DNA of 64,000 bases from Microbacterium sp. APC 3901 (GTDB lineage Bacteria; Actinomycetota; Actinomycetes; Actinomycetales; Microbacteriaceae): assembly GCF_030407765.1 (NCBI RefSeq), contig NZ_JASDCU010000014.1:40814-104813 (forward strand). Reading direction: 5' to 3'. This document shows, piece by piece, positions 28,510-37,610 of the stretch. The notes under the pieces were generated by a model. That model did not search any database, was not told the origin of the DNA, and saw nothing but the letters and a program-made list of their open reading frames with translations. The first letter of the stretch is position 1, and each line of letters starts with the position of its first letter. A program made the position numbers and the translations under genes.

Positions 28510-29751
28510 TCAACGCTCGATGAAGAGACCCTTGCCCACCACGGTGATGCCCGATTCGGTCACGGTGAAGCCCCGGGCGAGATCGCGTTCGCGGTCGACG
28601 CCGACGGTCGCACCATCTGCGAGGACGACGTTCTTGTCGAGGATGGCTCGATGCACGCGGGAACCGGCCCCGATTCTCACGCCGTCGAAGACGACGGAGT
28701 CGGTGATGGTCGAACCACCGCCGGCGAGCGTCCACGGGCCCACGACACTGCGCTCGAGATGGGTGCCCGAGAGCACGGAGCCGAGGGACACGATCGAGTC
28801 GATCGCGTTGCCGATGCGCCCGACGGAGTCTCGCACGAACTTGGCGGGAGGCGAGTTCACGGCCTGCGAGTGGATGGGCCACTCCATGTTGTAGAGGTTG
28901 AAGATGGGGAGCGTGGAGATCAGATCCATGTGCGCGTCGAAGAAGGAGTCGATCGTACCCACGTCACGCCAGTACGAACGGTCGCGCGGGGAGGAACCCG
29001 GCACGTCGTTGCGCTTCATGTCGTAGTAGCCGGCCTCGCCCCGATCGACGAAGTACGGCACGATGTCTCCGCCCATGTCATGCCCGGAGGTGGGGGATTC
29101 GCCGTCTGCCTCGACGGCGGCGATCAGCGCATCGGCGTCGAAGATGTAGTTGCCCATCGAGGCGAGCACCTCGTGAGGGGAGTCCTCGAGACCGGCGATG
29201 TCAGTGGGCTTCTCGAGGAACTGCTTGATGCGACCCGACTCGGTGTCGGCGTCGATCACGCCGAACTGGGACGCCATCGCGAGCGGCTGACGGATTCCTG
29301 CGACGGTGGCCTTCGCACCCGACTCGATGTGCGCGTCGAGCATCTGCCGGAAGTCCATGCGATAGACGTGATCGGCACCGATCACGACGACGATGTCGGG
29401 CTTCTCGTCGTTGATGAGGTTGAGGCTCTGCAGGATCGCGTCGGCCGAGCCCGAGAACCAGCGCTTTCCGAGACGCTGCTGCGCGGGCACGGAGGTGACG
29501 TACGAGTCGAGCAGCGCCGACATGCGCCACGTCTGCGAGATGTGGCGGTCGAGGCTGTGAGACTTGTACTGCGTGAGGACGACGATCTGGCGTAGGCCCG
29601 AGTTGATGAGGTTCGAGATCGCGAAATCGATCAGGCGATACTGTCCGCCGAAAGGCACTGCAGGTTTTGCTCGGTCGGCCGTGAGGGGCATGAGACGCTT
29701 TCCCTCGCCGCCGGCGAGGATGATGCCGAAGATCTTCTTTGGTGCGGACAT
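28510..29751 (-). CDS. glgC: Glucose-1-phosphate adenylyltransferase
   Basis: Makes ADP-glucose for glycogen or maltosyl-phosphate synthesis. 413 residues. Nucleotidyltransferase motif [26 protein letters not shown] near residue 10, [31 protein letters not shown], and a C-terminal left-handed beta helix ([27 protein letters not shown]). ATG 29751; divergent from glgA by 69 bases, so both probably share regulation. Confidence 0.95.
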   Translation of the reverse strand: MSAPKKIFGIILAGGEGKRLMPLTADRAKPAVPFGGQYRLIDFAISNLINSGLRQIVVLTQYKSHSLDRHISQTWRMSALLDSYVTSVPAQQRLGKRWFSGSADAILQSLNLINDEKPDIVVVIGADHVYRMDFRQMLDAHIESGAKATVAGIRQPLAMASQFGVIDADTESGRIKQFLEKPTDIAGLEDSPHEVLASMGNYIFDADALIAAVEADGESPTSGHDMGGDIVPYFVDRGEAGYYDMKRNDVPGSSPRDRSYWRDVGTIDSFFDAHMDLISTLPIFNLYNMEWPIHSQAVNSPPAKFVRDSVGRIGNAIDSIVSLGSVLSGTHLERSVVGPWTLAGGGSTITDSVVFDGVRIGAGSRVHRAILDKNVVLADGATVGVDRERDLARGFTVTESGITVVGKGLFIER

Positions 29752-29820
29752 GCACCCACCATAGATGTGATTCGGCCCGGCTAACTAGCATCTGGACAAG
29801 TGAGTCACTACCGTCTAGAC

Positions 29821-31005
29821 ATGCGCGTCGAGATGATCACGAAGGAATACCCGCCGGAGATCTACGGAGGTGCCGGTGTGCACGTCGCAGAGCTCGTCAC
29901 AGCCCTGCGGCAGAATATCGATGTACGGGTGAGAGCCTTCGGGTCCCCGCGGGAGGAGGCCGGTACTTTCTCGTACCAGGCGCCCTCAGAACTCGCCTCC
30001 GCCAATGCCGCTCTGCAGACGCTCGGCACCGATCTCGAGATCGTGGCGGCGATCTCCGACGCCGATCTCGTGCACAGCCACACCTGGTACGCGAACTTCG
30101 CGGGACACCTCGCCTCGCAGCTGCACGGCATCCCGCACGTGCTCACCGCGCACAGTCTCGAGCCCCTGCGTCCGTGGAAGGCCGAGCAGCTCGGCGGCGG
30201 GTACGCGGTGTCGAGCGGCATCGAGAAGCTCGCATACGAGAATGCGGCGGCGGTGATCGCGGTCAGTGCCGGCATGCGCGAGGACATCCTGCGCAGCTAT
30301 CCCTCCGTCGACCCCGCTCGGGTGCGTGTGATCCACAACGGCATCGACGTCGAGCGGTGGCGACCGGTGCAGAACCCCGCGTTCCTCGAGTCGGTCGGCA
30401 TGGACCCTGCTCGACCGTCTGTCGTGTTCGTCGGCCGGATCACGCGCCAGAAGGGGCTGCCGTACCTGCTGCAGGCCGCTCGTCTGCTGCCTCCGGACGT
30501 TCAGCTCATCCTCTGCGCCGGGGCCCCCGACACTCCGGAGATCATGGCGGAGGTGCAGGAGGGCGTGCGACTTCTCCAGCAGACCCGCGAAGGTGTCATC
30601 TGGATCGATCGGATGCTGCCGCGCGACGAGCTCTCCGCGATCCTCACGGCGGCCACGACGTTCGTATGCCCGTCGGTGTATGAACCGCTGGGCATCGTGA
30701 ACCTCGAGGCGATGGCGTGCGGTGCCGCCGTCGTCGGCACGGCCACCGGCGGCATCCCCGAGGTCGTCGACGACGGCGTGACAGGGCGTCTCGTGCCGAT
30801 CGAGCAGCTGCAGGACGGCACAGGGACGCCGGTCGACCCCGAGCGCTATGTCGCCGACCTCGCGAGCGTGCTCACCGAGGTGACATCCGATCCGGAGCAG
30901 GCTCGCGCCTACGGTGCGGCCGGTCGGGAGCGCGCGCGCGACGAGTTCAGCTGGGATGCGATCGCCGACACCACGCGCGCGCTCTACGCGGAGCTGACCG
31001 CCTGA
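29821..31005 (+). CDS. glgA: Glycogen synthase, GT4 family
   Basis: 394 residues, the actinobacterial GT4-type GlgA rather than the GT5 enzyme of enteric bacteria. N-terminal MRVEMITKEYPPEIYGGAGVHVAEL, VFVGRITRQKGLPYLLQAA near residue 202 and the E-x7-E motif EPLGIVNLEAMACGAAVVGTATGGIPEV near 288. It uses ADP-glucose to extend alpha-glucans (or makes maltose 1-phosphate in some relatives). ATG 29821 preferred over a GTG at 29800. Paired divergently with glgC. Confidence 0.92.
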   Translation: MRVEMITKEYPPEIYGGAGVHVAELVTALRQNIDVRVRAFGSPREEAGTFSYQAPSELASANAALQTLGTDLEIVAAISDADLVHSHTWYANFAGHLASQLHGIPHVLTAHSLEPLRPWKAEQLGGGYAVSSGIEKLAYENAAAVIAVSAGMREDILRSYPSVDPARVRVIHNGIDVERWRPVQNPAFLESVGMDPARPSVVFVGRITRQKGLPYLLQAARLLPPDVQLILCAGAPDTPEIMAEVQEGVRLLQQTREGVIWIDRMLPRDELSAILTAATTFVCPSVYEPLGIVNLEAMACGAAVVGTATGGIPEVVDDGVTGRLVPIEQLQDGTGTPVDPERYVADLASVLTEVTSDPEQARAYGAAGRERARDEFSWDAIADTTRALYAELTA

Positions 31006-31022
31006 GCCGATAGGCTGGAGGC

Positions 31023-31808
31023 ATGTCGATCGCCTTGGAATTCACCGACGTCGTCGTGCGCCGCGAGGGGCGCGACATCATCGATCACGTGACCTGGCAG
31101 GTCGATGATGATCAGCGGTGGGTGATCCTCGGACCCAACGGCGCCGGCAAGACCACACTGCTCCAGCTGGCGGACACGCTGATGCACCCGACCTCCGGAG
31201 CCGTCACCGTGCTGGGGGAGACCCTCGGTCGCACCGACGTGTTCGAACTGCGGCCCCGCATCGGATTCGCCTCCTCCGCCATGGCGAAGCGCGTGCCGCG
31301 CGACGAGACCGTCCTGAACACGGTGCTCACGGCGGCGTACTCCGTTCTGGGGCGCTGGAACGAGAGCTACGAGGACATCGACGAGCGCCGCGCGCTGCGT
31401 GTGCTCGGCGACTGGCGTCTCGACCACCTGGCTGATCGCACGTTCGGGACTCTGAGCGACGGCGAGCAGAAGCGCGTCCAGATCGCCCGGGCCGTGATGA
31501 CCGACCCCGAGCTGCTGCTGCTCGACGAGCCGACGGCCTCGCTCGACCTCGGTTCGCGCGAGGAGCTGCTCGCGCTCCTGAGCGGCTATGCCTCGTCGCC
31601 GACGACACCCGCGATGCTGATGGTCACGCATCACGTCGAGGAGATCCCGGTCGGTTTCACGCACGTACTGCTCATGCGCGAGGGGCGCATCGTGGCAGCC
31701 GGGCCCATCGCCGAGACCCTGACCGAAGACTCGCTGTCGGACACGTTCGGCATGCCGATCGTCCTGAGCAGCGAAGAGGGACGCTACGCGGCCCGCGCGG
31801 CATCCTGA
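31023..31808 (+). CDS. ABC transporter ATP-binding protein, partner unknown
   Basis: 261 residues, one complete [18 protein letters not shown] near residue 38, signature [18 protein letters not shown] (LSDGE rather than LSGGQ) near 145, Walker [13 protein letters not shown]. No membrane component is next to it. It resembles the stand-alone YlmA/ModF-like ATPases. It lies 17 bases after glgA, so it may be co-transcribed. Confidence 0.82.
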   Translation: MSIALEFTDVVVRREGRDIIDHVTWQVDDDQRWVILGPNGAGKTTLLQLADTLMHPTSGAVTVLGETLGRTDVFELRPRIGFASSAMAKRVPRDETVLNTVLTAAYSVLGRWNESYEDIDERRALRVLGDWRLDHLADRTFGTLSDGEQKRVQIARAVMTDPELLLLDEPTASLDLGSREELLALLSGYASSPTTPAMLMVTHHVEEIPVGFTHVLLMREGRIVAAGPIAETLTEDSLSDTFGMPIVLSSEEGRYAARAAS

Positions 31809-31819
31809 CGCGGATCTGA

Positions 31820-31899
31820 TAGAATCGATCCTTGGTGCACTCTGCACCGCAGACTTCCCTCGTCCCTGGCACAATCCAGGGCAGCAACTAAGGAATCCC
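31820..31899 (+). promoter_or_regulatory. rpmE2 promoter -10 and structured leader (L31 leader candidate)
   Basis: A -10 TAGAAT (31820-31825) is followed by a 68-base leader with two perfect hairpins. The first is GGTGCA-CTC-TGCACC (31834-31848) and the second CCCTGG-CACAAT-CCAGGG (31864-31881), the latter ending just before the AAGGA ribosome-binding site. Autoregulatory leaders of L31 genes are described in actinobacteria (the L31-Actinobacteria motif). Whether this matches that exact fold needs a covariance-model search. No Zur-type palindrome is visible. Confidence 0.5.
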
Positions 31900-32157
31900 A
31901 TGAAGACTGACATTCACCCCGTGTACAAGGCAGTCGTGTTCCGCGACCTCGGCTCGGGCGAGACGTTCCTCACCCGTTCGACTGTCTCGAGCGACAAGAC
32001 GATCGAGCTCGACGGCGTCGAGTACCCCGTCATCGACGTCGAGATCTCGTCGGCATCGCACCCGTTCTACACGGGCAAGCAGCGCATCATGGACTCGGCC
32101 GGCCGCGTCGAGAAGTTCAACCAGCGCTTCAAGGGCTTCGGCGGATCGAGCAAGTAA
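31900..32157 (+). CDS. rpmE2: 50S ribosomal protein L31, type B
   Basis: 85 residues: [28 protein letters not shown], then [24 protein letters not shown], the type B L31 pattern. It has no cysteines, so it is the zinc-independent form. Start ATG 31900 follows AAGGA. Monocistronic, with its own promoter-leader and terminator. Confidence 0.97.
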   Translation: MKTDIHPVYKAVVFRDLGSGETFLTRSTVSSDKTIELDGVEYPVIDVEISSASHPFYTGKQRIMDSAGRVEKFNQRFKGFGGSSK

Positions 32158-32170
32158 CGACCACCGCCTT

Positions 32171-32206
32171 CGAAGGCCCCGTGTTCCTCGGAACACGGGG
32201 CCTTCG
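32171..32206 (+). terminator. Terminator after rpmE2
   Basis: Perfect inverted repeat: CGAAGGCCCCGTGTTCC pairs with GGAACACGGGGCCTTCG around a TCG loop, 14 bases after the rpmE2 stop. The T-run is weak (TCGTCGTCT), common in high-GC genomes. Confidence 0.9.
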
Positions 32207-32232
32207 TCGTCTCATCCCGGTGGATCGCGGGG

Positions 32233-32514
32233 TCAGATGTCGATGATGATGCGTTCCCCGTCGATCCTGCTGGGCGGGTCGCCGGGAGCGGGCGCCGGTG
32301 CGGTGCGCTTCGTCTGGCGATCGCGCTCCATCCCGGCCTCGTGCGCCGACGGCATCCAGACCGCGTCGAAGGAACCACCCAGTCCGCCGCCTGCGCTCTC
32401 GTATTTCCGCTCGAGCGGCGCCTTCGCGTAGACGGCCACGATCACCACGACGATCGCGATCACGACGACGAGGAGGATCGCGATCGTGAGGAGCATTCCG
32501 AGTGTGTCGGCCAT
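32233..32514 (-). CDS. Small single-helix membrane protein, unknown function
   Basis: 93 residues. One strong N-terminal membrane helix (LLTIAILLVVVIAIVVVIVAV, residues about 8-29) and a polar tail with GGLGGSFDAVWMPSAHEAGMERDRQTKRTAP. No family recognised. The FDAVWMPSAHEAGMERDRQ stretch resembles conserved tails in Microbacteriaceae homologues from memory, so it is probably real. Confidence 0.7.
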   Translation of the reverse strand: MADTLGMLLTIAILLVVVIAIVVVIVAVYAKAPLERKYESAGGGLGGSFDAVWMPSAHEAGMERDRQTKRTAPAPAPGDPPSRIDGERIIIDI

Positions 32515-32579
32515 GGAACCAGGCTATGCGGCTCCTGCCGCCTCGGCATCCGTCTGCAGGAGGATTCCGGCGGCGATCC

Positions 32580-33827
32580 TCAGCGGATGCGCCGCCCGTG
32601 CGCGAGGTCGATCAGGTGCGTCAGGACGGGGCCGGATCGCACGCCGTTGTGCTCGTGCTCGCTCGTGACCCACAGCTCGACGCCAGGAATCAGTCGAGCG
32701 GTCTCGAGCGAGAACTCCATCGGGACGTAGACGTCGTTCACATAGACGGCCGCGGCACCTGTCGCACCAGACGCGGCGATGGCGACCTCGTTGTAGATCT
32801 GGGGCCATTCGAAGTCTGCCAGCGCGAGTGCGACGTCACGCCACGGCCGGAAGGCGGGCACCGTCTCGGTCCATTCGCGGCGGATGTGCTCACCTGTGAA
32901 CAGGGTGACGTCATCGCGGAAGTCCTGAGGCTCTGTACGCTCTGCCGACCACCGAGTGGCGTGCCCGTTCGCATAGCTCGACTCGTGGAACGCGAAGTAG
33001 AGCGGGTTGCGGCCGCCGTACGGCATCGCGTGCATCAGATCGTGACGGAAGGCGTTCGACGCAGGGTCGCGCTCGAGCAGCGACCACACGGTCTGCCACC
33101 CGTCGTTCGTGCCGAGCGCCGAGCCTACGGACCGCAGTCGCGACGGCGAGACCACTTCGCCGTCCGGCAGCACGATGTCGCCCGCCGCGGCCCGATCGAC
33201 CAGGCGGCGCATCACCACGCGGTGCTCGGGGAACCTGCGGTAGTACTTCTCGGACGCGGCGCGCATCTTGTCGTAGCAGAGGGCGTAGACCTCGTCGGGG
33301 TGCCGGTTCACGGTGCTGAGCCCGCCCGTGATGAAGACATCGGCGAGCGAGTCCGCATCGGTCGACAGGTAGGCCAGGGTCGTGAATCCACCGAAGGACT
33401 GACCGAGGACGCTCCACGTCTCTGCGCTGAGGTGCTCACGCATGGCCTCGCAGTCGCGGACGATCGAGTCGGCGCGCAGATGCGTCAGGTGCTCGGCGAC
33501 CTCGTCGGAGCCGCGCTCGAGATCGGCATCGCCGACCGGTGTCGAGAGTCCGGTGCCTCGCTGGTCGAGCATCACGACCCGATAGTGCGCGAGCGCCTCG
33601 TCGAGCCACGCGGGGGAGGACGAGGCATGGAACGGCCGAGGCGCCTCGTGTCCGGGACCGCCCTGCAGGAAGACCAGATAGGGGAGACGTTCACCCCCTT
33701 CGCGTGTCACGACGCGCGCGAAGATGTCGATTGTGCGGCTGTCGGCCGCATCTCCCCAGACGAGCGGGACGGTCAGCGTGTGCTCTTCGACGGTCAGATC
33801 GAGGAGGCGGCGGATGGTCGTCGTCAT
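32580..33827 (-). CDS. Alpha/beta hydrolase, proline iminopeptidase-like (S33)
   Basis: 415 residues. YLVFLQGGPGHEAPRP near residue 50 (oxyanion HGGPG-type motif), DQRGTGLSTP near 92 and nucleophile elbow WSVLGQSFGGFTTLAYLS near 138 (G-Q-S-F-G-G). The catalytic His is likely in TSEHEHNGVRSG near 390. This matches the S33 prolyl aminopeptidase group. One base separates it from the upstream DUF262 gene, so the two are co-transcribed; a shared function is not implied. Confidence 0.87.
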   Translation of the reverse strand: MTTTIRRLLDLTVEEHTLTVPLVWGDAADSRTIDIFARVVTREGGERLPYLVFLQGGPGHEAPRPFHASSSPAWLDEALAHYRVVMLDQRGTGLSTPVGDADLERGSDEVAEHLTHLRADSIVRDCEAMREHLSAETWSVLGQSFGGFTTLAYLSTDADSLADVFITGGLSTVNRHPDEVYALCYDKMRAASEKYYRRFPEHRVVMRRLVDRAAAGDIVLPDGEVVSPSRLRSVGSALGTNDGWQTVWSLLERDPASNAFRHDLMHAMPYGGRNPLYFAFHESSYANGHATRWSAERTEPQDFRDDVTLFTGEHIRREWTETVPAFRPWRDVALALADFEWPQIYNEVAIAASGATGAAAVYVNDVYVPMEFSLETARLIPGVELWVTSEHEHNGVRSGPVLTHLIDLAHGRRIR

Positions 33828-33828
33828 G

Positions 33829-35832
33829 TCACATCACATTCCCGATGTAGGAGTACTTGACGAAGACCTCCGAGGCGATGTCCGCCTCCTGGAGCACGCC
33901 CTGCACTGCGTTCATCATGTAGTTCGAATCCCAGCCCATGTAGAGATGGTGTGTCGCGTCGAGCTGATCCCATTGACCCTTCCAGGCCATCGATCGGTAG
34001 ATCGGGCCGCCGTGGGCGGCGCAGTACGACACGGCGGCGTCGCGGGTGTCCGTCCACGCGCGACGGAAGACGCGGTTGAAGAGATGCTTGACATCGAAGA
34101 CCTCCCAGCGCTCTCCGCGGTACTCGACGTACTCGAACTCGCGCTCCCACCCGGCGGGCCAGCCGCGCCGGCGTACCGCATCGAGGATGGGGGTGAGCCC
34201 GTCGTCGTCGATCTCGGGCAGCGCGGGGCGTGCCCAGATGCTCAACAGATCGGATGTGAGTCGGATCGTGCGCTGAGAGATGGCCGCTGTTCCCCACACC
34301 TCCGTGTCTGCGAGAGCCCTGGTCTCGGCGACGGTGCTGCGTGCGTACGCAGCGTCGCGTTTCACGGGGTAGGACTCTCCGAAGACGCGCTCTGCGAGCG
34401 TCTGCTCGAGCAGGGTGAGATTGCCGAGCGTCGGGGCGAGTGCGCGATGTGCGTTGCGCTCGTCGTCCGAGTAGTCGATCCACGGCCGCCGGCCGTCGCC
34501 CGACCAGCTGTCGCTGGGGACGGTGGGCACGATGTGCTCCACATCGAACTCGTCCGGGTCGTCGACGCCCTCGAGTCGCCCGAGGACATAAGCCGGATGC
34601 GGTAGCTCGCTGTACTTCAGGACGGCGCTGACACGCTCGTCCGACGGCGTGATCCGGGCGAACGCGCGCGCCAGAGCCTCTCGACCGTTCACCCTGGCGC
34701 GACAGAGTCTCGCGACCAGTCGCTCGTTGGGCAGGTTCACGAGCGTGCGGCGGAGGTACATCGTCTGGATCCACTCGAGCGTCTCGATGAGCTCGTCGCG
34801 ACCGATGATCCCGCGGGAGTGATCGCTGCAGACGCTGAGGACCAGCGGGTACGAGGCGCGACCGAAGGTGTTCACGTAGCGCAGCTGCCGCGCGATCTCG
34901 GGGTCCTTCTCGAGCGAGGGATCGAGCAGGATGCCGTAGATCTCGGCGTAGTGTCGCCAGACCTCGGCATCCGCCTGCAGATGATCGATGTCGACGCGAG
35001 GGAAGGAGTGGCGGAACGCGCTGTAGACGCCGTGCTCGCCGTTGGCTGCCACCTCGCGGCCCGTCGTCATCACGAGATAGTGCCGCCAGAACGCGCCGAT
35101 GGCCTCGCCGGTGTGCTGTTCGATCGGCAGCCAGAACCGCGCCTCGACGTCGAGCTGCTCTGCGTGGGTCAGCCCCATCAGCATGTAGTTGTGGATGAGC
35201 TCGTGATCGCGCAGCGGCTCGCCCGTGGAGTTGAGACTCTCGAAGATCTGCTGCGCGTTGGCGGCGGCGCCGAGGGTGATCGAGACGTGCTCGAGCTTCT
35301 TCAGCCCGGCCCAGATCTGCGGCGCCTCGTCGGCGTGCACCTGGCTGCGGAAGAACGCGTAGTTGTCATCGAATCGCGACTCACGTTCGGCGCGGACGTC
35401 GCGCTCGAGCACCACGGATTCATACAGCTCAGCCCACGCGTCGTGAGGGCGCAGCTTGGTGCGCATGGGGTCTTCCGGTCGCACGAGCACTCGATCGAGG
35501 TCGGCGGCGAGCAGGGGATCGGAGTCCTGAACCGCATGCCGGAGCGCTGCGACCAGCAGCATCAAGGTCGTGATGCGCTGCTGACCGTCGATCAGCACGA
35601 GGTCGGTGTCGGCCTCGCTGTCGTCGGCAGCCGAGAGGATTGACCCGATGAAGTGACGGTGCGACGAGTCTTCGCGGGCGACCGCACGGACGTCGGAGAG
35701 CAGCTGCTCGCAGCCGCCGATGTCCCACCGGTACTGACGCTGATACACCGGGACGACGATGGTCGTGGAGTCCTCTGCGAGCCACTCGATCGTGTTGACA
35801 GCTGTCGCCTCGACGTTGGTCGCAGTGCTCAT
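33829..35832 (-). CDS. DUF262-DUF1524 protein, single-chain GmrSD-type nuclease candidate
   Basis: 667 residues. The N-terminal DUF262 domain has VVPVYQRQYRW near residue 28 and the nucleotide-binding LVLIDGQQRITTL (DGQQR, residues 82-86). A helical middle part follows. The DUF1524 HNH-type nuclease has FDVEHIVPTVPSDSW (His 433) and RALAPTLGNLTLLEQTLA with Asn 471 and Lys 491. A C-terminal part of about 125 residues (YVEYRGERWEVFDVKHLFNRVF to the end) is unassigned. Such proteins act as type IV restriction or phage-defence nucleases (GmrSD, SspE). No modification genes are beside it. Confidence 0.85.
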   Translation of the reverse strand: MSTATNVEATAVNTIEWLAEDSTTIVVPVYQRQYRWDIGGCEQLLSDVRAVAREDSSHRHFIGSILSAADDSEADTDLVLIDGQQRITTLMLLVAALRHAVQDSDPLLAADLDRVLVRPEDPMRTKLRPHDAWAELYESVVLERDVRAERESRFDDNYAFFRSQVHADEAPQIWAGLKKLEHVSITLGAAANAQQIFESLNSTGEPLRDHELIHNYMLMGLTHAEQLDVEARFWLPIEQHTGEAIGAFWRHYLVMTTGREVAANGEHGVYSAFRHSFPRVDIDHLQADAEVWRHYAEIYGILLDPSLEKDPEIARQLRYVNTFGRASYPLVLSVCSDHSRGIIGRDELIETLEWIQTMYLRRTLVNLPNERLVARLCRARVNGREALARAFARITPSDERVSAVLKYSELPHPAYVLGRLEGVDDPDEFDVEHIVPTVPSDSWSGDGRRPWIDYSDDERNAHRALAPTLGNLTLLEQTLAERVFGESYPVKRDAAYARSTVAETRALADTEVWGTAAISQRTIRLTSDLLSIWARPALPEIDDDGLTPILDAVRRRGWPAGWEREFEYVEYRGERWEVFDVKHLFNRVFRRAWTDTRDAAVSYCAAHGGPIYRSMAWKGQWDQLDATHHLYMGWDSNYMMNAVQGVLQEADIASEVFVKYSYIGNVM

Positions 35833-35942
35833 GCTGGTGTCTCGTCCTCCCGTAACGCCCGGCGCCGAGGAGTCGCCAGGCGCCCGGTTCAGTCTATTCG
35901 CTTATTCACGGCGCCCCGCGGCGGCGCTCCAGAGGTGCCCTG

Positions 35943-35958
35943 TTAGGCTTGCCTTATC
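35943..35958. promoter_or_regulatory. Possible DtxR/IdeR-type iron box
   Basis: TTAGGCTTGCCTTATC resembles one form of the actinobacterial DtxR/IdeR iron box (TTAGGTTAGSCTAACCTAA). The left half is well conserved and the right half less so. It lies about 50 bases upstream of the putative Fe(II) oxygenase gene at 36009, in the promoter zone shared with the divergent DUF262 gene. Weak single-site evidence. Confidence 0.3.
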
Positions 35959-36008
35959 AGGGCCTGTTAAAACGTGCTGGCCCCCGATGAAAGGATCTGG
36001 TTCAGATC

Positions 36009-36782
36009 ATGGGATACATCAAGTCCGCCGCGCTCGAAGACAAGGGCTTCGTCGTTCTCGACAGCTACAACCAGGAGCTCGACCCCAAAGAGTGGCTCGA
36101 CATCGAGTACAACGACTGGAAGTCGTCGGGTGACACCCGCTTCGCGCCGCTCGCCAGCGCCAAGGGTGAGATCGAGTGCAACGGCTTCTGGAACCACAAG
36201 CCGCCGCGCACCGACAAGGACGGCGTCTGGATCGACTCGCAGACCGCGAAGGCTCCGAACCTGACGCGTCGTGCGCAGGAGCCCGGCGCCAATGTCGGTC
36301 GCTGCCGCGTGATCGAGCTGCAGCCGACCCCGTACGGCGAGTGCCTCTACAACCTCCACCAGGACGACAACAACCGTCTGAACCCCGACGGCACCGGCTG
36401 GGTCGTACGTGGCTTCTTCAACCTCAGCGACGACAAGGACAGCTTCTTCGTCCTGCGCGAGAACCGCACCGACCCCAGCATCGAGTACCGCATCGCGCTG
36501 CCGGCAGGCGCTCAGCTCATCGTCGACACGCAGCGTCTCTGGCACGCGGCGACCCACGTGGGCACCGAGCCGCGCTACTGCCTCATCACGTCCTGGACGT
36601 CCGGCCCGGAGCTCGACGCCTACATCGAGAAGTACAACGGCACGCAGGATGTCCCCAACGTCGACGTGCCTCAGGACGTTCTCGAGGCGGGTTACGCCGA
36701 GCAGGCGCGCCGCGACGCCGCTCGCGCCGCCTACTACGCCGCGAAGGGTCAGCAGGTCAAGCAGGCCATGAGCGAGGCGTGA
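36009..36782 (+). CDS. Putative 2-oxoglutarate/Fe(II)-dependent oxygenase-like protein
   Basis: 257 residues, no named family recalled. The centre looks like a 2OG-Fe(II) oxygenase: YNLHQDDNNRL gives H117-x-D119, QRLWHAATHVG gives a distal His 179, and PRYCLITSW places Arg 189 exactly ten residues later, the spacing used to bind 2-oxoglutarate. WVVRGFFNLSDDKDSFFVL and LPAGAQLIVD fit the jelly-roll strands around them. The C-terminus is an Ala-rich helix. Substrate unknown. Strong initiation region (GGATCTGGTTCAGATC ATG) and its own terminator indicate a single-gene unit. Confidence 0.75.
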   Translation: MGYIKSAALEDKGFVVLDSYNQELDPKEWLDIEYNDWKSSGDTRFAPLASAKGEIECNGFWNHKPPRTDKDGVWIDSQTAKAPNLTRRAQEPGANVGRCRVIELQPTPYGECLYNLHQDDNNRLNPDGTGWVVRGFFNLSDDKDSFFVLRENRTDPSIEYRIALPAGAQLIVDTQRLWHAATHVGTEPRYCLITSWTSGPELDAYIEKYNGTQDVPNVDVPQDVLEAGYAEQARRDAARAAYYAAKGQQVKQAMSEA

Positions 36783-36812
36783 TCCTCGCCTGATCCACGG
36801 CCGTTCACGGTC

Positions 36813-36844
36813 TGAAGGCCCCGGTCCTGTGACCGGGGCCTTCA
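36813..36844 (+). terminator. Terminator after the 2OG-like gene
   Basis: TGAAGGCCCCGGTC pairs perfectly with GACCGGGGCCTTCA around a CTGT loop, 30 bases after the stop. Confidence 0.9.
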
Positions 36845-36861
36845 TCGTGTGAATCACATGC

Positions 36862-36890
36862 TTGTTATTTCGCCTGGTCTGGGCGAGAAT
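36862..36890 (+). promoter_or_regulatory. Promoter candidate for the DUF3145 gene
   Basis: TTGTTA (36862-36867) and GAGAAT (36885-36890) are 17 bases apart in an AT-richer patch, about 80 bases before the gene. Pattern match only. Confidence 0.4.
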
Positions 36891-36970
36891 AGCCCCACAA
36901 CCGCATATTCACGCCAGTTCTCGTTGTTTCAGGTCGTTGGGGAAGACGCACCTGATGAAACGGAGAGATC

Positions 36971-37474
36971 ATGGCGACGGCTTACGCACGCGGAGTGGTG
37001 TTCATCCACTCTGCACCTCGCGCGCTCTGCCCGCACCTCGAATGGGCGGTAGGACGCGCTATCGGTCGTGCAGTGAACTTCGACTGGAGCGACCAGCCGG
37101 TGCTCGACGGTGCTCGTCGCGCCGAGTTCTACTGGGACGGCCCGGTCGGCACGGGCGCGGCTCTCGCGACCGCCATCCGGGGCTGGGAGCATCTCCGCTT
37201 CGAGGTGACCGAGGACCCGACACCGCGCAGCGACGGCGGTCGCTGGCTTCACACACCCGACCTCGGCATCCACTATGCGCAGACGGATGCTGCGGGCAAC
37301 ATCGTCATCGGCGAGGATCGCATCCGCTACGCCATGGAGATCGCCGCCGGCAGTGCGACCGAGTTGCAGCGCGAGCTCGACATCGCCCTGGGCTCCGCCT
37401 GGGACGAGGAGCTGGAGCCGTTCCGGCATGCGAGCGACGACGCTCGTGTGGTCTGGCTGCACAAGGTCGGCTAG
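36971..37474 (+). CDS. DUF3145 family protein
   Basis: 167 residues of an actinobacteria-specific family (DUF3145). Conserved pieces are RGVVFIHSAPRALCPHLEWAVG at the N-terminus, FDWSDQP, FYWDGPVGTGAALATAIRGWEHLRFEVTEDP and the C-terminal ARVVWLHKVG. Soluble, function unknown. ATG 36971; terminator downstream at 37569-37606. Confidence 0.9.
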   Translation: MATAYARGVVFIHSAPRALCPHLEWAVGRAIGRAVNFDWSDQPVLDGARRAEFYWDGPVGTGAALATAIRGWEHLRFEVTEDPTPRSDGGRWLHTPDLGIHYAQTDAAGNIVIGEDRIRYAMEIAAGSATELQRELDIALGSAWDEELEPFRHASDDARVVWLHKVG

Positions 37475-37568
37475 GCGGCCACACAGACCTGGAGCGGGAA
37501 GGCGCGAGTATCGGATGCCGGTGAGCGATCCCGGACGCTGAGAAGGCGTATTCCCGTTCCACACATGA

Positions 37569-37606
37569 CGAAGACCCCGTTCCGCACTTCAGGGACGGGG
37601 TCTTCG
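37569..37606. terminator. Bidirectional terminator between DUF3145 gene and mocR
   Basis: CGAAGACCCCGT pairs with ACGGGGTCTTCG across a 14-base loop. The two genes converge here, so it can serve both strands. Confidence 0.8.
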
Positions 37607-37610
37607 TCTG

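Noticed and set aside
31809..31899. Zur box before the zinc-free L31 gene
   Set aside because: No TGAAAATGATTTTCA-like palindrome is present; only hairpins.
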